Shown here piece after piece: positions 45,729 to 56,493 of a stretch of 64,000 nucleotides of DNA. The first letter of the stretch is position 1. Each line of letters starts with the position of its first letter. The notes under the pieces are model-generated. The model saw only the letters and a program-made list of their open reading frames with translations, had not been told where the DNA came from and ran no database searches. The stretch covers positions 183,763,036-183,827,035 of the forward strand of contig OY821520.1 of assembly GCA_963682025.1 (NCBI GenBank), given 5' to 3'. The position numbers were made by a program, and so were the translations under genes. Source of the DNA: Cordilura impudica (lineage: Eukaryota; Arthropoda; Insecta; Diptera; Scathophagidae).

Positions 45729-46660
45729 AAACTCTTTCTTTTAACTCATACTCTCTGTCTGTCTGTCTGCCATGGGTGGACCCCATTCCCCCTAATCCAA
45801 TTGATTTGATTGATAGTCTTGTCGTGACTACAGATTAATTTCGGGGTAGTCATGCACAGTCACGCGTGGTCCCGCACAGTCACGGGGTGATCTAAATGTC
45901 ATTTTCTCTCATCCGATCGATCTCAAACTTGGTCCATACTTTTGTTGTGAAAAAATAGATTAACTTTGACTTAGTCACGCACAGTCACGCGTGGTCACGC
46001 ACAGTCACGGAGTGATCTAAATGTCATTTCCCCTCATCCGATTAATCTCAGACTTGGTCCACACTTGCTGTGAAAAAAAGGTTAACTTTGACTTAGTCAC
46101 GCGCAGTCATGCTTGGTCACGCACAGTCACAGGGTGATCTAAATATCATTTTCTCTCATCCGATCGACCTGAAACTTGGTCCATACACTTGCTGTGAAAA
46201 AAATATTAACTTTGACTTAGTCACGCACAGTCACGCATGGTCACGCACAGTCACGTAGTGATCTAAAACCCATTTCCCCTTATTCGATCGATCTGTAACT
46301 TGGTCGATAGACTTGCTGTGAAAAAGATTAAATTTGACAAAGTCACGTACAGTCACGCATAGTCACGCACAGTCACGGAGTGATCTAAATGTCGTTTTCC
46401 TTCATCCGATCGATGTGAAACTTGGTCGATAGACTTGCTCAGAAAAAAGATTAACTTTGACAAAGTCACGCACAGTTACGCACAGTCACGCATAGTCTCG
46501 CTTAGTCACGGAGAGATTAAAACTCTCACTTCCCCTCATCCGATCGATCTGAAACTTTGTCCATAGACTTGTTTTGGCCAAAGATTAGTTTTAAGATAGT
46601 CACACACAGTCACGCACAACCACAGAGAGATTCAAAACTCATATGGATAAAGAAAGAAAG
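45729..46660. repeat. Seven-unit 124-bp tandem block with inverted edges
   Basis: Opens with AAACTCTTTCTTTTAACTC and a CTGT microsatellite, and closes with AAAGAAAGAAAGAGTTTTAA, so the edges are inverted copies of about 15 bp. Units start at about 45846, 45972, 46094, 46218, 46340, 46464 and 46597 (spacing 122-133). Each has a CpG-bearing half made of AGTCACGCAC sub-repeats and a half with CTCATCCGATCGATCTGAAA and CTTGGTCCATA. It lies inside the 17-bp array, which resumes immediately after. Confidence 0.8.
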
Positions 46661-47540
46661 AGTTTTAATAAAAACATTGTTTTAACAAATGGTACTTTTT
46701 AACAAAAGATAATATAAAAGATAATATAAAAGATAATATAAAAAAAGTTAATAAATATTTTACTTTTTTAAAAAAGGTATTTTTTTTTTAAATGTTTGCT
46801 TTTGGAAGAAAACATTTTTTTTGAAGGAATGGAACTTTTTAGGAAAATTTCTTGTTTCTTAAAAAAAAAAAAAAAATCAAAATTTAATACTTTTATACAA
46901 AAGTTACTTAAAAATACTTTTTTTAGGTTACTTATAGGTCGATAGCCTCTGTAGTTAGCACCTAGTAAAAATAGTATTAATCTTCTTAGTTTATTGCGAT
47001 TGTAAATCTTTTGAATAAATAATAAAATAAATAATAAGTTACTTGTTAAAAAAGACTTTTTTATCGAAAAAAAAAAAAAAAATACATTTTAAAGAAAAAC
47101 TCTGTTAATTAACAAAAGGTTCTTTTTAACAAAATATATTTTTCAACAAAAGGTACTTTTTAACGATGGGTACTTTTTAACAAAAAGTACATTTTAACTA
47201 AAGGTGCTTTTTACCAAAAGTCCTCAATTTTTAAGGAAAGGTACTTTTTTATAATACCATATTTTTCAACAAAAAGTACTTTTCTGGGAAAGGTAAAATT
47301 TTAAGACATTTTTTTTTTCAAAAGGAAACTCCTTTAAGAATAGGAATTCTTTAAAATGTTCCTTTTAAAAAAAATGTACTTTCTGAAGGAAAAGTACATT
47401 TTGAAGGTGTTTTTAGGATAGTCTACTTTTTGAAGAAAATACACTTTTTATGAAAATAAACCTTTTAAGAAAATTTTCTTTTTAAAGCAACTGTAATTTT
47501 TTTAAGGGAAAAGTGTTTTTAGGATAATGTAATAAAATTA
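46660..47540. repeat. Degenerate 17-bp minisatellite array
   Basis: Same unit type (ACAAAAGGTACTTTTTAACG near 47145-47200). It includes three perfect AAAAGATAATATA units near 46697-46740 and an array-free patch at about 46925-47040. Confidence 0.7.
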
Positions 47541-48035
47541 TTATTATATTAATCATGGAATTAAAATATAAAACATAAAATAATACTTATTTAATAGAAA
47601 CAAAATAATATTCGTTTATCATGAAGCTTTTGCTATGTAAAAAATTAATTTTATTGAAACGTTTGTGACTGCGAAAAAGGCGGGAGGGAAAAGGTGTGAT
47701 TATTGTTTTTCGATTACTAATATTTTATTATTGTTTTTTTTTTTTATATATTTTTAGCTTCCGGCTAGTAATTTGGAAAAAAAATACAACAAAAGAATTT
47801 TCATATTCTCATCTTAACTGGAGGCGCATATTCATAAATTCTTATTAACTTTGAGCTAACTTTATGATAAGCAGTAACATTACAAAGACTAATCAAAAAG
47901 AATATGCTCCATCATGATGAGTTGGCAAAATGAGTAACTTATTTTGTTTGTGCTGTGTACGTACAATCATTGTATTTTTGCACATCCATTACAATTAACC
48001 GCAGTTTAGGTTGTTAACAGTTTCACGCGGCGATT
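47541..48035. other. Upstream region of the channel exon
   Basis: Non-repetitive sequence. A polypyrimidine-type run followed by TTTTTAG at about 47735-47758 could be a splice acceptor for the exon that contains the start codon. An in-frame TAA lies seven codons before the ATG at 48036. No promoter motif can be claimed. Confidence 0.3.
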
Positions 48036-48264
48036 ATGAATAAAAAGCCACCTTTGCCAATAACGGCATTTATTGGCGGTCCCCAAACAAATGCTGGCTC
48101 CATATCAGCAAATAATCCTAACAGCACGGCAAACTCATCCATGTGTTTCGCTACGCCAGCGAAAAGTGAAAAGCAGCGTGATCACCATCAGCCGAATACG
48201 GGCAACACCACCGGTCTATGCGGTTGCCACAAAGCACCCAAATCACATTGTATATCGGCCACAG
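48036..48264 (+). CDS. K2P potassium channel, N-terminal exon
   Basis: Likely first coding exon of a two-pore-domain potassium channel, a membrane protein that sets resting potential. ATG at 48036 is the first Met after an in-frame TAA seven codons upstream. The 76 residues are polar and low in hydrophobicity (start MNKKPPLPITAFIGGPQTNA), rich in Asn/Ser, then Cys-rich CGCHKAPKSHCISAT just before the membrane helix, consistent with a cytoplasmic N-terminus. The exon ends ACAG with GTAAGC donor; splice phase 1. Joining it to 48455-48611 gives an open frame and a plausible TM1, which is the main support. GC content is higher than the surrounding transposon DNA. Which K2P member it is cannot be told from this part. 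Confidence 0.6.
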
Positions 48265-48454
48265 GTAAGCGCTGAGATACCTAAATACACACAAAATTCC
48301 TTTTTTGGCTATTTGTTTGTTTGGGTTATTGACTTTTAATAATGAAATCTTGAGTTTTTTACTTGTAGAAAAAGAAAAATGACAATAATTTTACTTACTA
48401 CCATGAGTATTTGTTTTTTCTTTTGTGTTTCTTTTTTACATTCTGCTTGTTAAG
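48265..48454 (+). other. Short intron between the two channel exons
   Basis: 190 bp, GTAAGC at the start and TTGTTAAG at the end. It keeps the frame (phase 1: G + GC gives Gly). No repeat inside. Confidence 0.6.
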
Positions 48455-48611
48455 GCGTTTTAATATTAGTTCTTCTATATACTGCCATGGGTTCCATAAT
48501 ATTTGTTACGCTTGAGGGCGAACTGGATGACACAAGCTCACTAGAAACGGCTGTAGCTGCTTCGAAACCATACCCCCGTAATGAGTTAGCAAATGCGGAA
48601 ATAAGATCGAG
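48455..48611 (+). CDS. K2P potassium channel, TM1 exon
   Basis: Encodes residues 77-127. The hydrophobic segment VLILVLLYTAMGSIIFVTLE followed by GELDD has the features of K2P TM1: a small residue in mid-helix, then F-x-x-L-E at the outer end. The polar stretch after it (TSSLETAVAASKPYPRNELANAEIRS) would start the extracellular cap. It ends with AG before a GTAAGT donor (phase 2). No exon with the remaining cap or the TIGYG-type pore was found in the rest of the window, so the next intron is at least 15.4 kb. A different membrane protein with one similar helix remains possible. Confidence 0.6.
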
Positions 48612-49224
48612 GTAAGTATCACCTGTACTGTGTATGATATTGAAGCAAATGCAGACTCAAATATTACTTTAGTTTTCAAGTGACTTTTATTTGTTTATGT
48701 TATTTTCTTGTTGTGTTCATAAAAGGACAGGTATTGTCCTAGTTGTTGTTGTTAATTTAAAAGATTATTCTTTTGACTGTCGTTGCTTTTGATTTAACAT
48801 TTACTGCATATTTTGCAATACGAGGGATGAGTTTTTAGTTTATAAAAATTATATTTTTAATTTTTTTAATAAGCTTTTATATAAACGTTGTTTATATACA
48901 ATATTTGCATAACATAGACATGAAACCATAGAAAATTTGATTTGTGGAACCCATCTGAAATTTGCAGGATATGTTAAGAATACATATATATGGAAATATA
49001 TCTGTATTTATTTTAACATTTTGTAATGGTGGGTTTAATATTTAAAAACGAAAAAGTTGTGATAAAATGTTGCACTTAATTGTTATTATTATTATGTAAA
49101 TTAAATTAAAGAAAATTAAATAAATAGAGCCAAAAATCCTAAAAACAACCTTGAAATTTTGCTTAAAATTTTTATAATGTATCGACTTAAATATTTGCAT
49201 ATCGGGTAGCATTTAATTATTTCT
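48612..49224 (+). other. Start of a large intron
   Basis: Begins with a strong donor (GTAAGTATC). Unique AT-rich sequence up to the LINE insertion at 49240; no exon recognised. Confidence 0.45.
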
Positions 49225-49239
49225 TCAAATATGAGTTCA
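49225..49239. repeat. Target-site duplication of the nested LINE, left
   Basis: TCAAATATGAGTTCA, matching 57386-57400 exactly (15 bp). It touches the TTCAAA tail repeats, so one or two bases of ambiguity are possible. Confidence 0.85.
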
Positions 49240-50236
49240 AATTCAAATTCAAATTCAAATTTTATTGAGTCTTAATGAAAAAATTACAATGAAATATAAT
49301 AAACAAATGGAATAAAAAAAGTGTACGTTAGAACTATAGTGTATTATTCCAATAAGATTGAATAGAGAGCAGGTTTGTTTGCTCCCGACAAAATATTAGA
49401 TAACTTGAGACGTGTGTCTCGGTTGGTACTTAGAACTAAGAAAAAAAGTAAAAGAAATAATGAGCAAAAATAATAATAATAAAAGAAATAATCAACAAAA
49501 AAAAAAAAAAATAATAATAATGATAAAAAATAAATAAATAAAAGAATTACTAAAATTAACCGCTATGGGTATGCGGTGTCGATTTTTTATAAATCTCAGG
49601 TAAGATTATGGGATTTGCATCGCATTTCTAACACACATTGCTTCTGATTTTAGAGGGTTAATTTGAATTGGCCAACTTTTGTAATAGTCATCAATTATAG
49701 AAAGATGTTCTTTTTACTAATTCTAGGGCAATAAATGGTGATTTGTGACTAGCATATATAAGTGAATCATCAGCATATAAAATACTATTTGAATCATTAT
49801 ATATGTGTGGAAAAACATAAATTAAAATTTTATATAGAAGTGGAGCTAATATTGCTCCTTGAGGTACGCCGCTGTTAATTATGCTTACATCTGAATGAGT
49901 ATCATTAATATTAACAAAGAATTTCCAGTTTTCAAAATAGCTACTTAAAAGTTTAATAATAAATTTGAATTAATTTATAAATAATCCCTTTATGAAAAGC
50001 TTTTTCAACGTCTAAAGATATGGCTACGGGCTACGGTACAATTTTGATCACGGAGGTTTAAAAACCATCATTGTGAAATTTAACTAAAGCATCAATTGCA
50101 GAATGATTTCTTTTGCATCCAAACTGATAACGGATTATATAATCATGTTAGACAGAGATATCCTTCTTTTCTCTGATAATACGTTCAAACAATTTGCCAA
50201 AATTTTAAAGTAATGAGAATGGTCTCGAGTTATTAA

Positions 50237-51295
50237 GACAACTGTACTCCAACTGTTGCTGACATTATCCTCGACAAATTATTGGATGAAACGATTATAG
50301 AACTAAGCAACAACAATATTAAAATGACACTATTAGTCAAATATGTTGACGATATATTTGCAATTGTGAAGAAAAAGGACATAGATTCCATTTTAACAAT
50401 TTTCAACAAATACCACAACAAACTACAATTCACAATTGAAACTGAAACAAACAATAGCCTTCCATATCTTGACATGAAAATAATTCGCAAAGAAAACAAA
50501 ATAATTACAGATTGGTATTCAAAACAAACTTCATCCGGAAGAATGATTAATTATTTTTCATCACAACCTAAAAACCAAAAAATAAACACAGTCACCAATT
50601 TCATAAATAGAGTTCTAGACATCAGTAACAAACAATTTCACAATCAAAATATACAAAAAATTAGACATATACTCAAAAGGAACAACTATCCAAACAATCT
50701 TATAAACACCTTATTACAGAAAAAACAATGCACCATAGAAAAATCAAATACTAAAACCATAGACAGCAATGAATCTTTAAAATATTGCAGTATACGATAT
50801 ATTCCAGGCCTAACAAACAAACACAATTTACAACAAATAATAAACAACAACAATATAATCCCAGCGTACAAACCAAATCAAACACTTAACAAAATATTCA
50901 CAAACACAAAATCAACAATAAACAAATTTCAGCAAAACAACGTAGTTTATGAAATTAAATGTTTGGGAAACAAAGAACAAGAATGTGGGAGAGTATACAT
51001 AGGCGCAACAAAACGAAACTTACAAACAAGAATCAAAGAACATGAAACAGACATCAAAAAAGGGAGAGAAACAACTGGTCTCTCACAACATATAAGAGAA
51101 TCCAATCATACAGCTGATCTAACCGAAGTTATAATATTAGACAAGGAAAAAAATAGCAACACAAGATATACAATAGAAAGCCTGAGAATACAGCAAAAAA
51201 ATAGACAAGACAATAAACAACAAGGAAGACATATACAACACAAACTTCATATATTCATTTGCACTGTGATACTAAAGTTAAATTCTGTGATATAA
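50237..51295 (+). CDS. Penelope-like RT C-terminus with GIY-YIG endonuclease
   Basis: 352 codons open from the truncation point, with no native start codon. RT blocks are TPTVADIILDKLLDE, then LVKYVDDIFAIV (catalytic YVDD, about residues 36-39), then LPYLDMKI. A basic linker follows, then the GIY-YIG nuclease: NVVYEIKC, CGRVYIGATKRNLQTRIKEH and GLSQHIRESNH. In Penelope-like elements this nuclease makes the target nick, replacing the AP endonuclease of LINEs. The YVDD residues and the GIY-YIG Tyr/Arg region look intact, and no stop interrupts the copy, so it is younger than the LINE around it. Missing N-terminal RT makes it inactive. Confidence 0.8.
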   Translation, partial: DNCTPTVADIILDKLLDETIIELSNNNIKMTLLVKYVDDIFAIVKKKDIDSILTIFNKYHNKLQFTIETETNNSLPYLDMKIIRKENKIITDWYSKQTSSGRMINYFSSQPKNQKINTVTNFINRVLDISNKQFHNQNIQKIRHILKRNNYPNNLINTLLQKKQCTIEKSNTKTIDSNESLKYCSIRYIPGLTNKHNLQQIINNNNIIPAYKPNQTLNKIFTNTKSTINKFQQNNVVYEIKCLGNKEQECGRVYIGATKRNLQTRIKEHETDIKKGRETTGLSQHIRESNHTADLTEVIILDKEKNSNTRYTIESLRIQQKNRQDNKQQGRHIQHKLHIFICTVILKLNSVI

Positions 51296-51494
51296 ATGTT
51301 TTAGTTTTTCAATAGTTTACTTATTTGTTTATTTATATATACTGTGTTTTAAAACCAATCAATTTGTGATGTCAAAATACACCAATAATTTTTTATTAAT
51401 GTTATAAGTTAAAAATTCATGTAAAGGAAAATTATTTTTAATGTTTTATGTCTTTATATTGATTGTTTTTTCGTCTTTGTGTTATATTCAAAAT

Positions 51495-51545
51495 AAAATG
51501 CCCCTGAAGATGTTGACAAAAACTCAATGAAACGTCGGGAAATAA
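51495..51545 (+). ncRNA. Hammerhead-ribozyme-like core
   Basis: CTGAAGA (51504-51510), then a stem GTTGA/TCAAT closing an ACAAAAAC-type loop, then GAAAC (51529-51533) and GTCGGG. This order matches the CUGANGA - stem II - GAAA core of hammerhead ribozymes, which are known in Penelope-like element termini. Stems I and III and the cleavage triplet are not proven by eye. A damaged equivalent is at 27904-27935. Confidence 0.45.
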
Positions 51546-53857
51546 TGAAATAAAGAATTTTTATTTTACATTTAATAAAATTGACCAAAAAAGCCCTACG
51601 TACACTCTATAATACATAAAACAAATAAGTTTGGTCTAAAATCAATATTCTATTATTTTCTTTTTTTAAAAGAGGGCAAATTTTTGAAATTTTCCATGAG
51701 TTCGGAAAATAACCATTATTTAAATAGTTATTAAATTAAATTGTTAAATATTTGATTGTAGAAATTGGAAGTTTTTTTTATTATAAAATTTGAAATTTTA
51801 TCTGAACCTGAATATTTTTTGAATTCAGAGATTGTGCAATATTTTTTACGTCAGAAGTACGAGTAAAGTGAAAAGTATCTGCATTTATTAAAGAAGAAGT
51901 AGAATGAGATAAACAATTGTCAACCATAAAAAATACTGATGAAATATTAGGTCTATTAGGTACATCATTTCTATAGAAAAATGTCTACGAACAAGTTCAA
52001 CTTTATTAGTTTCTTCTTCATAGGTTCTTTCTGATCTTTTTTTCCAATAATGTTGTAAATGTTTTTATATGCATTGTATTGCTGGAAAAAGTTCCGCCTG
52101 TTCTTTTATTATTATTTTTAAAAGTTGTACTTGCTTAGATAATAGTTGATATTCAGGAGATACTCTGTTGTAATTCCTGTGGTAAATTTTCCTTAATTCA
52201 TTTTGCCATGAGTATTTTATCTTATAAAAGTATTTAATGTTATCAGAAATTTTAAACTTTTTATTCTTTTAATTAATTTTCTCACAATGAAGATTAGTAA
52301 CATTGTTAATACATTCTGTAAATGAACGGATTAAGTTGTCTATTTCTAAATTAAAAATAGTTTTTTTGAAAGAAGTAAACAAAATTAAATCATATTCGGG
52401 AATTTTAATAGATAATTTTAAAGCAAAATGATCAGAAAATGAAGAAATAGTATAAATATAGATGTTTTCATATGTTTGGTCGATAATTTGGAACTAATAA
52501 GAAAATGATCTAAATAAAATGATCCATTTGGAAAAGAAGGAAATGTCACATAATCTTGTAAAATCATGAAATGAAAATTGTTGCCAAATTTTAAAAGAAT
52601 TTCCATTTAAATTATCAAAATTATCACCCCAAGATAAACTTCTCGAATTAAAATCAAAAATTAAAATTAAAGCACCATAATAATTATTAGACAAGCATTT
52701 AATAGCATTTAAACTTTCAATAAAATCATTGGAATATAAACACTAACCAAAAGAATTTTCTTTATGCCACCGGAAAAAGAAAGCGAAATTTCAACAAAAC
52801 AATTTGGGAATTTAAGTTTTGCAATATTAATAATAGAATATTTTATATTTTTGTGAAAAGCAATTGCAGTTCCTTAAGGAGAGTTATCTTTGACTAAGTT
52901 ATATTTTTCTAGAGAAAAATTTGTATCAACTTTGAAATGCGTTTCTTGTAAAAAGCAAATATCTATATTATGGTATTTTAAGAAATTTAATAATTCAATA
53001 CGTGTTCTTGATTCAATTAAAGATCTTACATTAAAGGACAATAAATTTAAATTCTTACGGGCCATATTTGATTAAAAATTCATTTCATAAATTTTTATAT
53101 TCAATTTTAGCTTGTTCTTTAGGTAAATTCCTAAAACCTTTGAGAAAATTAATAATTTTAGAAGCCAAACAATTAGAATAATTAAAATATTCAGAAATAT
53201 TTAAAAAAGTCGTTAACAAATGATGGTAATTTATCAGAATTTTTAGAAGTATTTGAATTAATAGCTTCTATATGAAAATTGCTTGCATATGACTTATTTG
53301 TAGTCACATGAGTTGATTTATTGATAGAGAGCATAACATTATTCGCTGCTAAAATTTTTCGTTCCTTTGCTGAACGGAAAAGAGCACCTTTCCTGTCAAA
53401 ATAAGCTTTATATTTTGAACAACCTTTATAGTTAGCTGTATTACCAACTTCTTTACTATTAGCACAAGTTCGAGATATGGCATCCCCGAAATGGATAGTG
53501 CATTCTCCTGAACCATGAGATCCTATACATTTAACACAAACATAACTTCAATTACAGTTACGTGCAGAATGATCCCACTTTTGACATCGATGGCATTGTA
53601 TTCCTTTTGTTTTTGATTTTGGAGCTTCACAAGAGATAGTTTGATTTAAAAGGAATTGCAAACGATTAACATCAGCCAATCTTTTACCAGCATTAAGGCT
53701 AACAACCAATAAACCAGCATGATAATTATTTTTTAAAGCAAAAGGAGTAATAAATTTTGAAACTTTGTTAATAACACCAGGAATAGTAATATATAATTCT
53801 TTTTTAATATCAGAAGGATCAGTTGAAAAGTATAAACCTCTTAAAACTACAGGAGGG

Positions 53858-53865
53858 ATCGTAAG
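53858..53865. repeat. hAT target-site duplication, left
   Basis: ATCGTAAG, matched exactly at 56749-56756. Eight bases is the length made by hAT transposases. Confidence 0.85.
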
Positions 53866-54089
53866 CAGCGCTGCCAAATTTGACGATTTGTCTCCATTTT
53901 GACGATTTTTTAAGTCAATTTTGTTAAAATGACGATTGACGATTTCTGATTTTCTGCTAGAACAAAAATGACGATTCTTCAAAATTCATAACATTTTTAC
54001 AAAAAAATATGAAAATTATCTATATGGCAACATAAAAAAATAAAAACTGATGGCAATCTCTTTAGAAAAAAATTTAAATTTATATATAA

Positions 54090-54274
54090 TGCAGGCCATA
54101 GACGTTGCGACCGTTGGTACAACTTGATAAGGTGCACATATGCGATGCCATCTTTACTCAACATGACTTTTTTCAAAATGAAGTTGTACAATGAGGTTGT
54201 ATCGTTTGTGTGCAAAACACCCAACTTGACTACCAACCGAGTTGTACCAACGGTCGCAACGTCTATGGCCTGCA
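54090..54274. mobile_element. 185-bp MITE in the 5' part of the hAT
   Basis: Perfect 35-bp inverted ends (54090-54124 and 54240-54274), beginning TGCAGGCCATAGACGTTGCG. TAA flanks each side (54087-54089, 54275-54277), which would fit a 3-bp TWA target duplication as made by PIF/Harbinger elements. No coding capacity. It lies between the hAT left TIR and the transposase start codon. Confidence 0.7.
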
Positions 54275-54456
54275 TAAGCAAGAAAGCAGAGTTTGTGAAT
54301 CTCAATTCATTTTGCGTACAAAAGAAAGAGCCAAACATATGTTCAGTCTTGTTTTACTTGTATAAAGCAACCTGTGAAAAAACGGTTAAATGAAAACTAA
54401 AAAAAAGTTAGCTTTTTTCGTTTCATTATTATAAAACACATTTTCTGTAAATAAAA

Positions 54457-54481
54457 ATGGAAAAATTTTTGATTAAAAGTG
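54457..54481 (+). CDS. hAT transposase, exon 1
   Basis: Encodes MEKFLIKS plus the first base of Gly. This N-terminus resembles the MDKF(L/I)-type starts common in hAT transposases. A GTAATATT donor begins at 54482. The 54-bp intron ends in ACTATTTTAG at 54535 and keeps the frame with exon 2. Confidence 0.65.
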
Positions 54482-54535
54482 GTAATATTTAAAAAACAAA
54501 TGAATGAAATATAATAATAAGTTGAACTATTTTAG

Positions 54536-56493
54536 GTTCAAATACTACAACCGAAGTTGAAGATGATAGTTTGGAAAACTCTTTCCAAGAGAAGAAGAAA
54601 CGAAATATAAAAGATCAGTGGCTTGAAGACCCAAATGTTAAATCGTGGGCAGTAAAAAAAGACCCAAACATTTACTGCAATGTTTGTAAAACAACTTTAA
54701 AAATAACATCCGGAAAATCTGATTTGTATAAACATATGAAAACGCAAAAACATTCAGAGGCAGAAAATGTTATATTAGAAAATCAGCCAACTATATCATC
54801 ATTTTTAAATAAAGATGTGAATGCAGCAAAACAAATAGAAATAAAATTATCGTTATTTCTGACGGAACACAACATTTCCTTTCTTACGATGGATCATTTA
54901 TCGAAGTTGGTAAAAAACTGTTTTAAAGATTCGGATATTTCTAAAAACATATCAATTGGTAGAACAAAATCTACAGCAATAATTAAAAATGTTATCGGGG
55001 AAAGTCAACTTCAATATATATGTGAACTTATGAGCTCCAATGCGTTTTCCCTCTGTATTGACGAGTCTACTGACATTACCAACAAAAAATTGATGTGTTT
55101 AGTATCCAGAGTGTGTACAAATTTTACTGTTTATGACTTCTTTTTTGGTCTCCTGGAGGTTGACAGTTGTGATGCAGTGTCCCTTTTTACTGCTATAAAA
55201 AACTACCTTTTAAATAACAAGGTAAATTACAAAAAGTTTATGGTAGGATTTGCAGCCGATGGAGCTCCTAATATGACCGGAAAGTATAACTCAGTGGCTA
55301 GTCATTTTAAAAAAGAAATTCCAAATTTATTTATAATGAAATGTGTGTGCCACTCATTGGCACTGTGTTCTTCATATGCTTGTATGAAGTTACCATCATC
55401 AGTGGAAACACTCGCCAGAAATATATATAATTACGTTTCAAATAGTTCAAAAAGAAATAACCAATTTTTAAAAATTCAATCTTTGTTAGAATTGAAGCCA
55501 AAGAAACTTCTTCATCCTTCACAAACTAGATGGCTTTCTCTGGAGGCAGTTGTAAATCGTTTACTGGAACTATTTGAAGCATTAAAAATTTATTTTGCAT
55601 TTGCAGTAAATGTTGATCATATAGATACAGCAAAGGACATATTGAATAATCTAAACGGTATTCATGAATTATACTTGAGTTTTTTAAAATATATTTTGCG
55701 CATTATAAATAATATCAACAAACTTTTTCAAAGTACGAGTGTTCAAATTCAGAATATATACAGTGAATTGTATAGATTGCTGCAAACCGTTTTAAGTAAT
55801 TTTATTAAAGAAAAATATATGGAAAATTTTGATGTTCACAACTTCAACAACAAAGATGTTTTCTTAGAAATAAATGATGTATATCTTGGTATATACCTTA
55901 AAGATAAATTGTCTTGTATAAATGTTGATCCTGACGAATACAACAAATTAGTTGATTGCTGCGTTCAATTTTATGTTGAACTTGTAACACAAATTTTAAA
56001 ACGATTTGATTTCGATGATGAGATTTTAAAAAAATTTAACTGTCTAGAACCAAACATTTCCTTAAATAAAAAAAACGACGATCTCATAATTTTAGCAAAA
56101 TATTTTCCAAATTTGTTGGATGTAAAGGAACTCCAAGAACTTGATAATGAAATTCGGGAACTACGTAATATGAAATTTGTAGAATTAGAAACAATGGTCT
56201 TTTGGAAAAATGTTTCCAATATTAAACGAGCCAATAACGCGCCAGCATTCCCAACTTTAACAAAATTTGTTTCAAGTATAATGGCACTCCCACATTCATC
56301 GGCCAACGTCGAAAGAATTTTCAATATTGTTAATTTAAACAAAACGAAAACTCGAAACGCTTTAGATACTTCCACATTACAAGGAATAATATTCGCTAAA
56401 GACTTTTTGAAGTTAAACAAATCCGAGTGTTTTGATATAAATATAGGAAAAGAGTTAATCAAAAAATGTACATCACAAATGTATCAAAAATAA
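54536..56493 (+). CDS. hAT transposase, exon 2
   Basis: Together with exon 1, a 660-residue transposase with no stop or frameshift, a normal length for the superfamily. A BED-type zinc finger binds DNA (C56, C59, H75, H81 in YCNVCK ... YKHMKTQKH). The catalytic domain has D184 in LCIDESTDIT and D250 in GFAADGAPNM, then CVCHSLALC (C280-H281) and QTRWLSLE. The C-terminus has the dimerisation block PHSSANVERIFNIVNLNKTKTRN. The third acidic residue cannot be assigned with certainty by eye. Relatives include ZMYM6-like hAT proteins. The intact gene, TIRs and target duplication suggest an element that moved recently and may still be able to. Confidence 0.85.

Larger units (their letters stand above)
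50236..51650 (+). mobile_element. Penelope-like element, 5' truncated
   Basis: Inserted in the RT region of the LINE, opposite orientation. The copy keeps the end of the reverse transcriptase, the GIY-YIG endonuclease and a 3' untranslated region with a hammerhead-like core. The left limit is the last base before continuous Penelope-like codons (50237). The right limit is where LINE homology resumes (about 51650). The target duplication could not be fixed. Confidence 0.75.
49600..53065 (-). pseudogene. LINE ORF2 (endonuclease-RT), interrupted
   Basis: Starts MARKNLNLLSFNVRSLIESR at 53065, with ICFLQETHFKV, the endonuclease N-terminal blocks. It decays through GTAIAFHKNIKYSII and LLVSVYIP, then a linker, and YFPxSWK-like sequence near 51700. 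The Penelope-like element (50236-51650) interrupts it at the RPISLL block. It resumes with SRPFSLL, GKLFERII, QFGCKRNHSAIDAL, SLDVEKAFHKG, GVPQGAILAPLL and SILYADDSLIYAS (catalytic YADD present). Stops and frameshifts are frequent. Confidence 0.7.

Noticed and set aside
45846..46640. CRISPR-like array
   Set aside because: The units repeat over their whole length with no unique spacers, and the organism is a eukaryote.
53997..54338. 113-codon minus-strand frame and 89-codon plus-strand frame at 54124-54393
   Set aside because: Both are read through the MITE palindrome inside the hAT and have no motif.
55971..56462. 163-codon minus-strand frame
   Set aside because: Antisense shadow of the hAT transposase.
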